Shown here piece after piece: positions 25,560 through 33,141 of a stretch of 55,493 bases of DNA (position 1 is the stretch's first letter; the number at the start of each line of letters is the position of its first letter). The notes below the pieces were generated by a model, which saw only the letters and a program-made list of their open reading frames with translations, was not told where the DNA came from and did not search any database. The position numbers were made by a program, and so were the translations under genes. The DNA comes from Fibrobacterota bacterium (GTDB lineage: Bacteria > Fibrobacterota > Fibrobacteria > UBA11236). The stretch lies in NCBI GenBank assembly GCA_023249635.1, contig JAHFCH010000017.1, positions 1 through 55,493 of the forward strand, read 5' to 3'.

Positions 25560-25904
25560 TCAAAATTCCAAGAAGATAACCGTGTAAATATTACAAATAA
25601 GACGATTAGCATGAAATAGAGTTAAAAGACGGGTATTTAGCTCGTCCAGGAGGGGGTCCAAACCCTCTAGAAAGAGCTGCCGCGCCTTCCCCAGCCCACC
25701 TTTTTCCACGAAGGGACTGAACTCGAAATCGTCCCGGCCCATATGCATGGATGTGGCGATATGGTCCTTGATTGGGCGCAGCCATTCCATCTGCTCTTCC
25801 GTGAAATTGGTCACATTGCCTTTGTGCCGGTCCATGGTCGAAGCGCATACGCTATGTTGGGGTTCGGGACTGTTGGGTTTTAAGCGCTGCCGCCGATTCC
25901 CCAA
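25560..25904 (-). pseudogene. Remnant of type I restriction enzyme R subunit (hsdR C-terminus)
   Basis: Only the segment from about 25835 down to 25626 resembles a gene. It matches the C-terminal helical end of HsdR proteins: NVTNFTEEQMEWLRPIKDHI, a DFEFSPF segment, GGLGKARQLF and LDPLLDELNTRL. Intact HsdR has roughly 800-1100 residues, and nothing upstream of this piece encodes the nuclease or helicase parts. After NTRL the frame runs into AT-rich DNA that gives an unrelated tail. No hsdM or hsdS is seen nearby. This is a decayed relic of a restriction-modification locus next to the DUF4143 ATPase. Confidence 0.65.
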
Positions 25905-25927
25905 AAAAGGAAAGTGTGGGTTTCGGT

Positions 25928-26404
25928 CTAAGGTCGACTTTTATCCTGCAAGCTTTGGAAATCCAGAAAGCCGGGATAAGGTCCGTCATGGGGCTTGATC
26001 TCCCAGGTGTAGCGCCCGGGCTTCAGCAGCTTTTCCCCCACGAAATCCGTGGGCTGGATGCTCCATTCCCGCCCTGCTCCCTGCACGCGCAGGTAGGCGT
26101 ATCGATAGGAGCGCTTCACGCGATGGTAATCCGAATACCCGCTCGCGGGCAGGTCCCCGAACAGGACGGAATCGGCGGGGAATAGGGCATAGGCCGCACG
26201 CAACTCCAGGGTATCGGAAACGTTATGCAGGCGGATGAGCACGGCGCCCGCGGCCTCGGGATCGCGCATGGGATCCGCGGCCGAGGGATTGCGCGCCGAG
26301 ACCGGGGCCGCTCCCGTGGCTCCGCAATCCGGTACCTTTTTGCAATTGCACTGGCAGGCCGCCAAGCCGAGAAGGGCTGCCGCACCCAGCAACCCGGCCT
26401 TCAT
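25928..26404 (-). CDS. Small lipoprotein of unknown function
   Basis: This 158-residue protein has a lipoprotein signal with lipobox LAAC (LLGLAACQCNCKK). A Cys-rich start, a Pro/Ala linker and a ~100-residue domain follow, with VLIRLHNVSDTLELRAAYALF split by the usual beta-turns, then YAYLRVQGAGREWSIQP and KPGRYTWEIKP. The core looks like a beta-sandwich, but no family is recognised. Its ATG overlaps the stop of the MORN-repeat lipoprotein gene as ATGA, so the two are translationally coupled and may act together in the envelope. Confidence 0.6.
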   Translation of the reverse strand: MKAGLLGAAALLGLAACQCNCKKVPDCGATGAAPVSARNPSAADPMRDPEAAGAVLIRLHNVSDTLELRAAYALFPADSVLFGDLPASGYSDYHRVKRSYRYAYLRVQGAGREWSIQPTDFVGEKLLKPGRYTWEIKPHDGPYPGFLDFQSLQDKSRP

Positions 26405-27699
26405 GGCTTCGCCTTGGGCGCGGCGCTATCGGCGGCCACGATGCCCCCGTGGGCCACCGCCTTGGGAATACGGCCTTCGGCCGGATAGCCGTGCTCGTAG
26501 CGCGAGGTGCGCATCAGCTTGCCTTTCGGATCGTAGAAGAGGCGTTCACCGTGCAGGGCGCCGGCTTCGAAATGGGAAATCTCCTTCAAGGTGCCGTCGT
26601 CCCACCAATCCTTCCATTCGCCGGAGCGATGGCCATCGATGAATTGCCCCACCGCCATTGGCTTGCCGTTCAGATGCCATCTTTGCAGGGTCAGGGGTTT
26701 GCCCAAGGCGAAGGCCACCAATTGCCGTTTGGGCCCGGGCTTGGCTTCCACCCGGCCGGGGGCGGAAACCGGTCCCGCGGGCCAATAGAACCAGGACTCG
26801 CCATCGGGCTGGCCCTTCGCATAGTGCGTGCGTTCCAGGATATGCCCGAGGCTATCGTAAACCAAGCGTTCGCCGCTACCGGAATCGAAGTGCGCCCGCT
26901 CCCGCAAGCGCCCGGTCTCATCCCAGGCATGGCCGCTATCCTGTTCCATGCCCGCCAGGTAGCCGCGGTGCGAAGCGGGCTTGCCCTCGGAGAAGAAGGC
27001 TTCCCATGTCCCTTGCTTACGGCCGAGCGCGTCGAAGGCCCCTTTTTCCACCACCGTCCCATCGGGATCCTTCTTCACATAGTCGCCGGAGGGAACGCCC
27101 TTGCGGCAGGCGTACTCCTCTTTCACGGTATTGTTCGCATGGTACGAGACGAAGCGCCCGCTGTCATTGCTCTCGAAGCAGGAGTTGATCGCGGCGGCTT
27201 CGCCCTTGGCAGTCCATTCCTTCCACGTGCCGGTTTCCTTGCCCGCTGCGAAATCACCTTGGGACTTGAGGGCGCCGTTTTCCCAGAAGGAACGCCAAGT
27301 GCCTTCCTTCAAATCGTGCTTAAAGTTTCCCTTGGACGAGGGGGTGAACTGGTTGTAGAAGAAATCCCATTCGCCTTCTTTCAAGCCGTCCCGATAGAGT
27401 CCGTGGGATTTCTTCTGGCCGTTATGCCAATAATCCTCGCTGATGCCTTCCAGCTTTCCGTTCCGCCAATGCGCGTCCGTCTCCTTGTTCGCGTTGAAAA
27501 AGAAGGTCTGTTCGCGCTTGAGGTTGCCCGGGTTCATCCCGCCGAAAACACCGTAGGTACGGATGATTTTGGGCTTGCCGTTGGGGTAGCGTTCGGCCAC
27601 TTTTTCTTTGCCGCAGGCCATAAAGAGGCAGGCCGCCAGAAACAGGAGTGACCGCGGGAATTGCCGCGCGCCGGGCCGGGGGGGAATCGCATCTGCCAT
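26401..27699 (-). CDS. Lipoprotein with MORN-variant (YwqK-like) repeats
   Basis: This 432-residue protein has a lipoprotein signal (RSLLFLAACLFMAC/G). About ten MORN-variant repeats of the pattern NGxxxxxGxFxxGxxxGxW fill the rest; examples are GLYRDGLKEGEWDFFYNQF, NGALKSQGDFAAGKETGTW and HLNGKPMAVGQFIDGHRSGE. Such repeats form an elongated beta-structure and occur in many envelope proteins of unknown role. The YwqK toxin-antitoxin label sometimes given to this repeat has no support here, because the protein is a lipoprotein and no toxin adjoins. The downstream small lipoprotein is translationally coupled through ATGA. Confidence 0.72.
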   Translation of the reverse strand: MADAIPPRPGARQFPRSLLFLAACLFMACGKEKVAERYPNGKPKIIRTYGVFGGMNPGNLKREQTFFFNANKETDAHWRNGKLEGISEDYWHNGQKKSHGLYRDGLKEGEWDFFYNQFTPSSKGNFKHDLKEGTWRSFWENGALKSQGDFAAGKETGTWKEWTAKGEAAAINSCFESNDSGRFVSYHANNTVKEEYACRKGVPSGDYVKKDPDGTVVEKGAFDALGRKQGTWEAFFSEGKPASHRGYLAGMEQDSGHAWDETGRLRERAHFDSGSGERLVYDSLGHILERTHYAKGQPDGESWFYWPAGPVSAPGRVEAKPGPKRQLVAFALGKPLTLQRWHLNGKPMAVGQFIDGHRSGEWKDWWDDGTLKEISHFEAGALHGERLFYDPKGKLMRTSRYEHGYPAEGRIPKAVAHGGIVAADSAAPKAKP

Positions 27700-27878
27700 A
27701 GGGTGCTTGCTAATATGCTTAATTCTTGCGATCCCGGGAAACGGAGCGGAAGGGGAAAGCGGCCCTGGACCCCCCTAAAGGGCGCTCGCATCCCGGAAAT
27801 ACCGAGGTCATCGAAATCAACAACCCGGGAGAAGTCCGCCTCCGCCCGGGGCGGAAATTTGCCTACTATCCGATCCCT

Positions 27879-29048
27879 ATGATGCACTTGCAGACCACTC
27901 TTAAGGGCACCGAGGCCGCGGGCCCGACGGACGCGGCCCTGGGCGGGGAAGCCTTGGCAGTGGTGCATGGCGAGCCTTCTTTCGCTTTGGCCAATCGGGA
28001 CGTGGAACTTTGGCTTACGCGCCGCGCCGGCCACATGGGTCCCGTCCGTTTCCGGGTCGGCAAGCGCTGGGTGCAACCTTATGCCATGGCCCCGTGGCAG
28101 CCGCATGAATTGAGCGATGCCCTGCCGCCCATCCTGCGCGTCTTGCGCGGCGATTATTTCTGTCTGCCTTTCGGATCGAGCAAGGGCGTCAAGGACGTGC
28201 ACGGCGAAACCGCCAACGAGACGTGGGAGCCGGTGGAAACCAGCGCCGGCCGCCTGGTGATGGAAATGCGGGTGAAGGCACCCGCCTGCTCGGTGCGCAA
28301 GACCCTGTGCATCCGCGAGGGGCATCGCGCGGTGTATCAGGAACATCGCATTGAGGGCCTGCAGGGTCGCTATAATTTCGGCCACCATGCCATTCTGCAA
28401 TTCCCGGACAAGGGCGGTCCCTTCCACGTGAACACCAGCCCGTTCCATTACGGCAGCGTCAAGACCGAAGCCTTCTCCGATCCGCTGGCGCGGGAATACG
28501 GTGCCCTCAAGACCGGCGGCCGCTTCACTTCGTTGGACAAGGTCCCGTTGGCCCACGGCGGTACCACCTCGCTGCAGGAATATCCGGCCCGCCGCGGCTT
28601 CGAGGATCTGATCATGGTTTCCTCCAAGCCGGGTGATTTCGCCTGGACCGCGGCCACCCTGGACGGATACATCTGGATTTCGCTTAAGGATCCGCGTACC
28701 CTGCCGAACACGTTGTTCTGGCTTTCCAACGGCGGCAGGCACGGCGCGCCGTGGAACGGCAGCCACTTCGGGCGCTTGGGACTCGAAGAAGTCTGTTCGC
28801 ATTTCTCCGACGGATTGGAGCATGCGCGCAGGAACCTGCTCAAGGAGCATGGCGTGCCGACCTCGCTCAATTTCAAGGCCAAGGAGGCGAAATCCATCCG
28901 CAGCATCCACGCGGTGCATCCGGTGGGGAAGGACTTCGGCCGGGTCGAGCGCATCGAACGGGACGAGGGAGGGGCCCATGTCACCGTTTTCGGAAACGGT
29001 GGACGCACCGCCCGCGTGCCCGTGGATTGGGCTTTTCTGCATGGTTGA
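27879..29048 (+). CDS. Aldose 1-epimerase-like protein (galactose-mutarotase fold)
   Basis: This protein of about 389 residues shows a pattern typical of galactose-mutarotase-like beta-sandwiches: GHMGPVRFRV near the start, GDYFCLPFGSS, then HGETANETWEPVE, and the late NGGRHGAPWNGSHFGRLGLE. No signal peptide is visible, so it is probably cytoplasmic. The start is uncertain: two adjacent ATGs at 27879 and 27882 lack a clear ribosome-binding site, and an in-frame TTG at 27726 would add 51 residues that also look partly protein-like (EINNPGEVRLRPGRKFAYYP). It lies upstream of a sugar-isomerase operon, which fits a sugar mutarotase role, but a promoter at 29105-29133 separates them. Confidence 0.5.
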   Translation: MMHLQTTLKGTEAAGPTDAALGGEALAVVHGEPSFALANRDVELWLTRRAGHMGPVRFRVGKRWVQPYAMAPWQPHELSDALPPILRVLRGDYFCLPFGSSKGVKDVHGETANETWEPVETSAGRLVMEMRVKAPACSVRKTLCIREGHRAVYQEHRIEGLQGRYNFGHHAILQFPDKGGPFHVNTSPFHYGSVKTEAFSDPLAREYGALKTGGRFTSLDKVPLAHGGTTSLQEYPARRGFEDLIMVSSKPGDFAWTAATLDGYIWISLKDPRTLPNTLFWLSNGGRHGAPWNGSHFGRLGLEEVCSHFSDGLEHARRNLLKEHGVPTSLNFKAKEAKSIRSIHAVHPVGKDFGRVERIERDEGGAHVTVFGNGGRTARVPVDWAFLHG

Positions 29049-29104
29049 GCGGGAATTTGGGCCTGCAGGAATCGTAGAATCACACAAGGAATTCAAGTCA
29101 AGAT

Positions 29105-29133
29105 TTACGAAGTGTTTCTGATACCGGTATAAT
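29105..29133 (+). promoter_or_regulatory. Probable sigma-70-type promoter of the cupin-TIM barrel-dehydrogenase operon
   Basis: A perfect TATAAT at 29128-29133 is preceded, with a 17-base spacer, by TTACGA (29105-29110), a weak -35 match. It lies about 100 bases before the cupin start. The surrounding bases are more AT-rich than the flanking genes. Confidence 0.6.
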
Positions 29134-29234
29134 GGATTCGAAGGGTAATTTAACAGACCGCCGAAAGGGCGGGCCGCGCCAGCGAGAGGCCGAACCATCG
29201 GTAGGCCATGCAAGGCGGCAAGGGGAGTATTGAG

Positions 29235-30518
29235 ATGTCCGAAGCAGTTGCGATTCCGAACACGGCGAAGAAGGCCAACGTAAAGGCGGCGATAGAAGCG
29301 GGTGAAGGCATCCTGCGCCTGGCGCCTTGCTGGGTCCCCCGCTCCTTCCTCATGCCCGGCAAACGCCTCAAGCTGCATCCCGACGACTACTACGCGCTGG
29401 GCGCGCACCGCGGCGGCATCGACGAGCGCTGGTTCGCCTCCACCACCGAAGCCGGCAACGACAATCGCGCCGATGATGAAGGCCTTTCCTATGTCGTAAG
29501 CAACGGCGAGCGCTTCACCTTGCTGGAAGCCGTCATGGCCGAAGGCCCGCGCCTCATCGGCCAGAAGATGTGGGACAAGTACAAGCGCTGGCCCGTATAC
29601 TCGAAGTTCTTCGACAACATGGGGCCCATTCCCCATCACATGCACCACAACGAGGATCAGGCCGCCCTCATCGGACAAGAGGGCAAGCCGGAGTGCTACT
29701 ACTTCCCGCCGCAACTGAACGCCATCGGCAATAACTTTCCGCATACCTACTTCGGCCTCGAGCCCGGCGTGACCAAAGCCGACCTGCGCCGCTGCCTGGA
29801 GAGATGGAACAAGGGCGATAACGGCATCCTGGATCTGTCCAAAGCCTACCGCCTCAATCCCGGTACCGGTTGGCACGTGCCCGCCTGCGTGCTGCATGCC
29901 CCCGGCTCCCTGCTCACGTACGAACCCCAGTGGGGCAGCGACGTGTTCGCCATGTACCAGAGCCAGGTCGAAGGCCGCCGCGTGGAATGGGATCTGTTCG
30001 TGCAGAACACCCCCGATAAATACAAGCAGGATCTGGATTACCTCGTTGACCAGCTCGACTGGGAAGCCAACGTGGATCCGAACTTCCGGGACCATCATTA
30101 CCTCGAGCCCATCAACGACGGCGACACCTGGACGGAAGGCTACCAGGATCGCTGGGTGGTATACGGCCGCTTCGGGGCGCCCAACACCGGCGCCAAGAAG
30201 GGCGATCGCGATCTCTTCACCGCCAAGGAACTGACCCTCGAGCCGGGCGCCAAGTGCACCATCAAGGACGGCGGGGCCTACGGCCTCATCACCGTGCAGG
30301 GCTTGGGCCGGGTAGGCAAGCATAAGCTGCAATCGCCCAACATGATCCGCTTCGGCGCCATGACCGAGGACGAGGTTTTCGTTTCGCATGAAGCCGCCAC
30401 GCGCGGGGTGACCTTCGAGAATACGGGCTCGGAGCCCCTGGTGACCTTGCGCTATTTCGGCCCGGATGCGGCGCCGAAGTCCCCGGAGACCGGCGCGTTC
30501 AAGAATATTCGTCGTTGA
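29235..30518 (+). CDS. Cupin protein related to mannose-6-phosphate isomerases
   Basis: This 427-residue protein has a cupin/phosphomannose-isomerase-like architecture. The segment PIPHHMHHNEDQAAL holds clustered histidines expected to bind a metal ion. A second cupin-like barrel covers about residues 330-420 (GAKCTIKDGGAYGLITVQG, RFGAMTEDEVFVSH). ATG 29235 is chosen because AAGGGGAG lies nine bases upstream; the in-frame ATG at 29208 has no such site. The sugar substrate is not known. It is the first gene of a tight operon with a TIM-barrel isomerase-like gene (gap 78 bases) and a Gfo/Idh/MocA dehydrogenase, so a ketose/aldose isomerisation step in a catabolic route is inferred. Confidence 0.65.
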   Translation: MSEAVAIPNTAKKANVKAAIEAGEGILRLAPCWVPRSFLMPGKRLKLHPDDYYALGAHRGGIDERWFASTTEAGNDNRADDEGLSYVVSNGERFTLLEAVMAEGPRLIGQKMWDKYKRWPVYSKFFDNMGPIPHHMHHNEDQAALIGQEGKPECYYFPPQLNAIGNNFPHTYFGLEPGVTKADLRRCLERWNKGDNGILDLSKAYRLNPGTGWHVPACVLHAPGSLLTYEPQWGSDVFAMYQSQVEGRRVEWDLFVQNTPDKYKQDLDYLVDQLDWEANVDPNFRDHHYLEPINDGDTWTEGYQDRWVVYGRFGAPNTGAKKGDRDLFTAKELTLEPGAKCTIKDGGAYGLITVQGLGRVGKHKLQSPNMIRFGAMTEDEVFVSHEAATRGVTFENTGSEPLVTLRYFGPDAAPKSPETGAFKNIRR

Positions 30519-30527
30519 TGCGTGGCA

Positions 30528-30545
30528 GGCGCGGGCGACCGCGCC
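30528..30545. other. Intercistronic hairpin
   Basis: GGCGCG (30528-30533) and CGCGCC (30540-30545) form a 6-bp stem between the cupin and TIM-barrel genes. It could stabilise or attenuate the transcript. Confidence 0.3.
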
Positions 30546-30596
30546 GCACTTTCGGTGGTAAAGTCAAATCCAGTCACGAACAGAGCGGAGGCCATA

Positions 30597-31631
30597 ATGG
30601 CAAATGCATATCCGAAATTACATAACGCCGCATGGCCCGGAATGGTCGGTAAGGGCGGCACCGAGCCCGGCGCCGATCCGGTCATTTCCCAGGATCGCAT
30701 GATCGAGCTGACCGCCAACGCCTCGGTGAACGGGGTCAAGTTCGACGGCATCGATCTCTTCCTCTCCCTCCCGCATACCGATCTCGAAAGCAGCGACGAC
30801 GATCTCAAGAAGCTGGCCGACAAGGTCGGCTCCAAGGGCCTCGTGATCGGTTCGCTGGTCGCGCCCATCTGGGGCGGCGGCGGCGCCTTCGGTACCGAAG
30901 AGGATCGCAAGAACTACCTGACCGCGCTCACCAAGTCGTGCGCCATCGGCAAGAAGCTGAAGGATATCGGCATCCGCAAGTACGGCGTCATCCGTATCGA
31001 TACGGCCAACAACCCGACCAACTTCGCCAAGGACCCGATCGAAAACCAGAAGCGGAATATCGCGACCATCAAGGAAGCCGCCCGCATCGCGGAAAGCTAC
31101 GGCGAGAAGCTCGCCATCGAAGGCGAGATCTGCTGGGGCGGCATGCACGGCTGGAAGTCGCTGCTCGAACTGCTCGAAGGCGTCGGCAACCCCGCCACCG
31201 TCGGCATCCAGGCGGACATGGCGCATACCCTCCTGTTCATGCTCGGCTTCAACGCCGAAGAGGACGCCCTGGTCCCCAAGGGATTCAACTGGGAGAAGGA
31301 CGCGTTCGACAAGGGCTACACGGCCCTGACCGACAAGTTGCGCCCCTGGGTCAAGGATTTCCACGTGGCGCAAAACGACGCGACCGCGTTCGGCTCCGGT
31401 TCCCATGACAAGACCGGGCGCCATTGCCCCGTCGACGACAAGAACGGCAAGCTGGACATCCCGTACCATGCGGGTTTCTGGTTGCGCGATCGCAATAAGC
31501 AGCACATCGACATCAAGCACATGTGCTGGGACGGTTGTATGTTCCCGAATACGGCCATGGAGCAGCAAGAGACCTGGAACAAGATCCTGGGTGCGATGAG
31601 CGCTGTCCGCGAAAAGCATGGTTGGAACTGA
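30597..31631 (+). CDS. Xylose-isomerase-like TIM-barrel protein (sugar isomerase/epimerase or lyase family)
   Basis: This 344-residue protein belongs to the AP-endonuclease-2/xylose-isomerase-like TIM-barrel superfamily. Candidate metal ligands fall in segments such as [20 protein letters not shown] (Glu), [13 protein letters not shown] (Asp and His), [10 protein letters not shown] (His) and [11 protein letters not shown]. The ATG at 30597 has GCGGAGG close upstream. The family includes sugar isomerases, epimerases and lyases that open 3-keto-glycosides, so the reaction cannot be fixed. It is followed after ten bases by a Gfo/Idh/MocA dehydrogenase, a frequent partner of such barrels in inositol and keto-sugar pathways. 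No signal peptide is present. Confidence 0.75.
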   Translation: MANAYPKLHNAAWPGMVGKGGTEPGADPVISQDRMIELTANASVNGVKFDGIDLFLSLPHTDLESSDDDLKKLADKVGSKGLVIGSLVAPIWGGGGAFGTEEDRKNYLTALTKSCAIGKKLKDIGIRKYGVIRIDTANNPTNFAKDPIENQKRNIATIKEAARIAESYGEKLAIEGEICWGGMHGWKSLLELLEGVGNPATVGIQADMAHTLLFMLGFNAEEDALVPKGFNWEKDAFDKGYTALTDKLRPWVKDFHVAQNDATAFGSGSHDKTGRHCPVDDKNGKLDIPYHAGFWLRDRNKQHIDIKHMCWDGCMFPNTAMEQQETWNKILGAMSAVREKHGWN

Positions 31632-31641
31632 AGGGATAAGC

Positions 31642-32784
31642 ATGACCAAGAAAAAACTTAATGTAGGCATGGTCGGGTACGGCTTCATGGGCCGCACCCA
31701 CAGCAACGCTTTCCGCAAGGTTTCCAACTTCTTCGACAACGAGCACGTGCCCGTGCTGAAGGCCATTTGCGGCCGCAACGAGGCCAACACCCGCGGCTTC
31801 GCGGACAAGTGGGGCTACGAATCCATCGAGACCGATTGGAAGAAGCTGATCGAGCGCAAGGACATCGACGTCATCGATATCTGCACGCCCAATGACAGCC
31901 ATATGGAAATCGCCATCGCGGCGGCCCAGGCCGGCAAGATGATCATGTGCGAGAAGCCCTTGGCGCGTGATGCGGCCGAAGGCGAAAAGATGGTGGCGGC
32001 CGTGGAAGGCGCGAAGGTGCTGAACACGGTCTGGTACAATTATCGCCGTATCCCCGCCGTATCCATGGCCAAGCAGCTCATCGATGAAGGCCGTCTCGGA
32101 AAGATCTTCCATTACCGCGCCAACTTCCTCCAGGATTGGACCATCTCGGCGGACCTGCCCCAAGGCGGCGCCGGCCTCTGGCGCCTGGACGCGGCCGCGG
32201 CGGGTTCCGGCGTCACCGGCGATCTGCTGGCCCATTGCATCGACACCGCCATCTGGCTAAACGGCTCCATCAAGAACGTTACGGGCATGACCGAGACCTT
32301 CGTCAAGGAGCGCAAGCACACCCTGACCGGCAAGGTCGAAAAGGTCGGCATCGACGATGCCTGCAGCTTCTTGGCCCGCTTCCAGAACGGTTCCCTCGGC
32401 CTCTTCGAGTCCACGCGTTACGCGCGCGGGCACAAGGCCTTGTACACCTTCGAGATCAACGGCGAGAACGCGTCCATCAAGTGGGACCTGCACGACCTGC
32501 ACCGGCTGGAATGGTACGACTACCGCGACGAAGGGAAACTCCGCGGGTGGAAGTCCATCCACATTACCGATAGCGATCAGCCCTACATGAAGAACTGGTG
32601 GGTACCGGGATTGCAGATCGGGTACGAGCACTCGTTCGTGCACCAGGTGGCCGATTTCCTCGCTAACGTGGCGGGCAACAAGTCGACCAGCCCCACCTTC
32701 CGTGAGGCCCTGGAAACCACTCGCGTCTGCGATTCGGTCTTGGCGTCCGCGAAGTCGGGCAGCTGGATGGACGTAGCCAAGTAA
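31642..32784 (+). CDS. Gfo/Idh/MocA-family NAD(P)-dependent oxidoreductase
   Basis: This 380-residue cytoplasmic dehydrogenase has an N-terminal Rossmann fold with [16 protein letters not shown] at residues ~7-22 and the family catalytic motif CEKPLARD (the Lys takes part in hydride transfer). The C-terminal Gfo_Idh_MocA_C domain follows ([24 protein letters not shown]). AAGGGA lies five bases before the chosen ATG 31642; an in-frame start at 31618 would overlap the previous gene. Family members oxidise or reduce sugar alcohols, inositol and glycosides, including 3-keto-glycoside formation. It is the last gene of the operon starting at 29235. Confidence 0.85.
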   Translation: MTKKKLNVGMVGYGFMGRTHSNAFRKVSNFFDNEHVPVLKAICGRNEANTRGFADKWGYESIETDWKKLIERKDIDVIDICTPNDSHMEIAIAAAQAGKMIMCEKPLARDAAEGEKMVAAVEGAKVLNTVWYNYRRIPAVSMAKQLIDEGRLGKIFHYRANFLQDWTISADLPQGGAGLWRLDAAAAGSGVTGDLLAHCIDTAIWLNGSIKNVTGMTETFVKERKHTLTGKVEKVGIDDACSFLARFQNGSLGLFESTRYARGHKALYTFEINGENASIKWDLHDLHRLEWYDYRDEGKLRGWKSIHITDSDQPYMKNWWVPGLQIGYEHSFVHQVADFLANVAGNKSTSPTFREALETTRVCDSVLASAKSGSWMDVAK

Positions 32785-32832
32785 ACGACATCCGGTTTGC
32801 GCGGCGCCCGCCGCGAATGACCGGGCTCTTGG

Positions 32833-32887
32833 AAAACCGCGGCGTCCACCGCGATTGACCGGGGTCTATTTAAAACCGCGGCGTCCA
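32833..32887. repeat. 39-bp-spaced direct repeat
   Basis: The 16-base sequence AAAACCGCGGCGTCCA occurs at 32833-32848 and again at 32872-32887. The intervening bases are also related (TGACCGGG repeated), indicating an imperfect tandem duplication of about 39 bp. Confidence 0.65.
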
Positions 32888-32913
32888 GGTCTCCACCGAA
32901 CCTGGCTCGCGGG

Positions 32914-32948
32914 GGGGAGCGCTGCTGCAGCGGCCTCCCCGTTTTTTT
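32914..32948 (+). terminator. Rho-independent terminator of the cupin-TIM barrel-dehydrogenase operon
   Basis: GGGGAG (32914-32919) pairs with CTCCCC (32935-32940). Inside it, CGCTG pairs with CAGCG around a CTG loop, with a two-base bulge. A run of seven T follows at 32942-32948. This is the clearest intrinsic terminator in the window. Confidence 0.88.
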
Positions 32949-33141
32949 GCCCTCGAAAACAGTACGGAAAATGGCGCACCCCGTAAACGATGTTCTTTGG
33001 GGAAATTTTAGGGTAAATTACGGTTTCGGAAAGCCCGGTGCGGGGGCCGATGCGAGTACATTTATCCGCGATTCAGCCGGGGCTATCGAATAGCCAGGCG
33101 CTGCGCGCCCAAGCACACATGCTTTTGAAAGGTTCGGAGAG

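Larger units (their letters stand above)
32785..33141. other. Non-coding stretch with terminator and candidate structured leader
   Basis: There is no gene here. The first part holds a 39-bp near-tandem duplication and a strong terminator. The last ~140 bases form the leader of the metzincin gene. That leader holds GGCTAT/ATAGCC (33081-33086 with 33090-33095) and GGCGC/GCGCC (33097-33101 with 33105-33109), plus a weaker stem near 33024-33037. No known riboswitch consensus was recognised. Confidence 0.5.

Noticed and set aside
24298-25904. Functional type I restriction-modification system
   Set aside because: Only about 70 residues of HsdR are left and no hsdM or hsdS is present.
26401-27699. 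YwqK-type antitoxin
   Set aside because: The protein is a lipoprotein and no toxin gene adjoins; the repeat alone does not show a toxin-antitoxin role.
27534-30389. A 951-codon open frame on the minus strand
   Set aside because: It runs antisense across the epimerase-like and cupin genes, has no family motifs and no signal, and is a shadow of GC-rich codon bias.
30597-31631. L-rhamnose isomerase
   Set aside because: The fold is compatible, but the length and motifs do not match RhaA or RhaI closely enough, and the gene lies in a different operon.
33000-33141. Cyclic-di-GMP or cobalamin riboswitch
   Set aside because: The conserved sequence cores of these riboswitches are not present.
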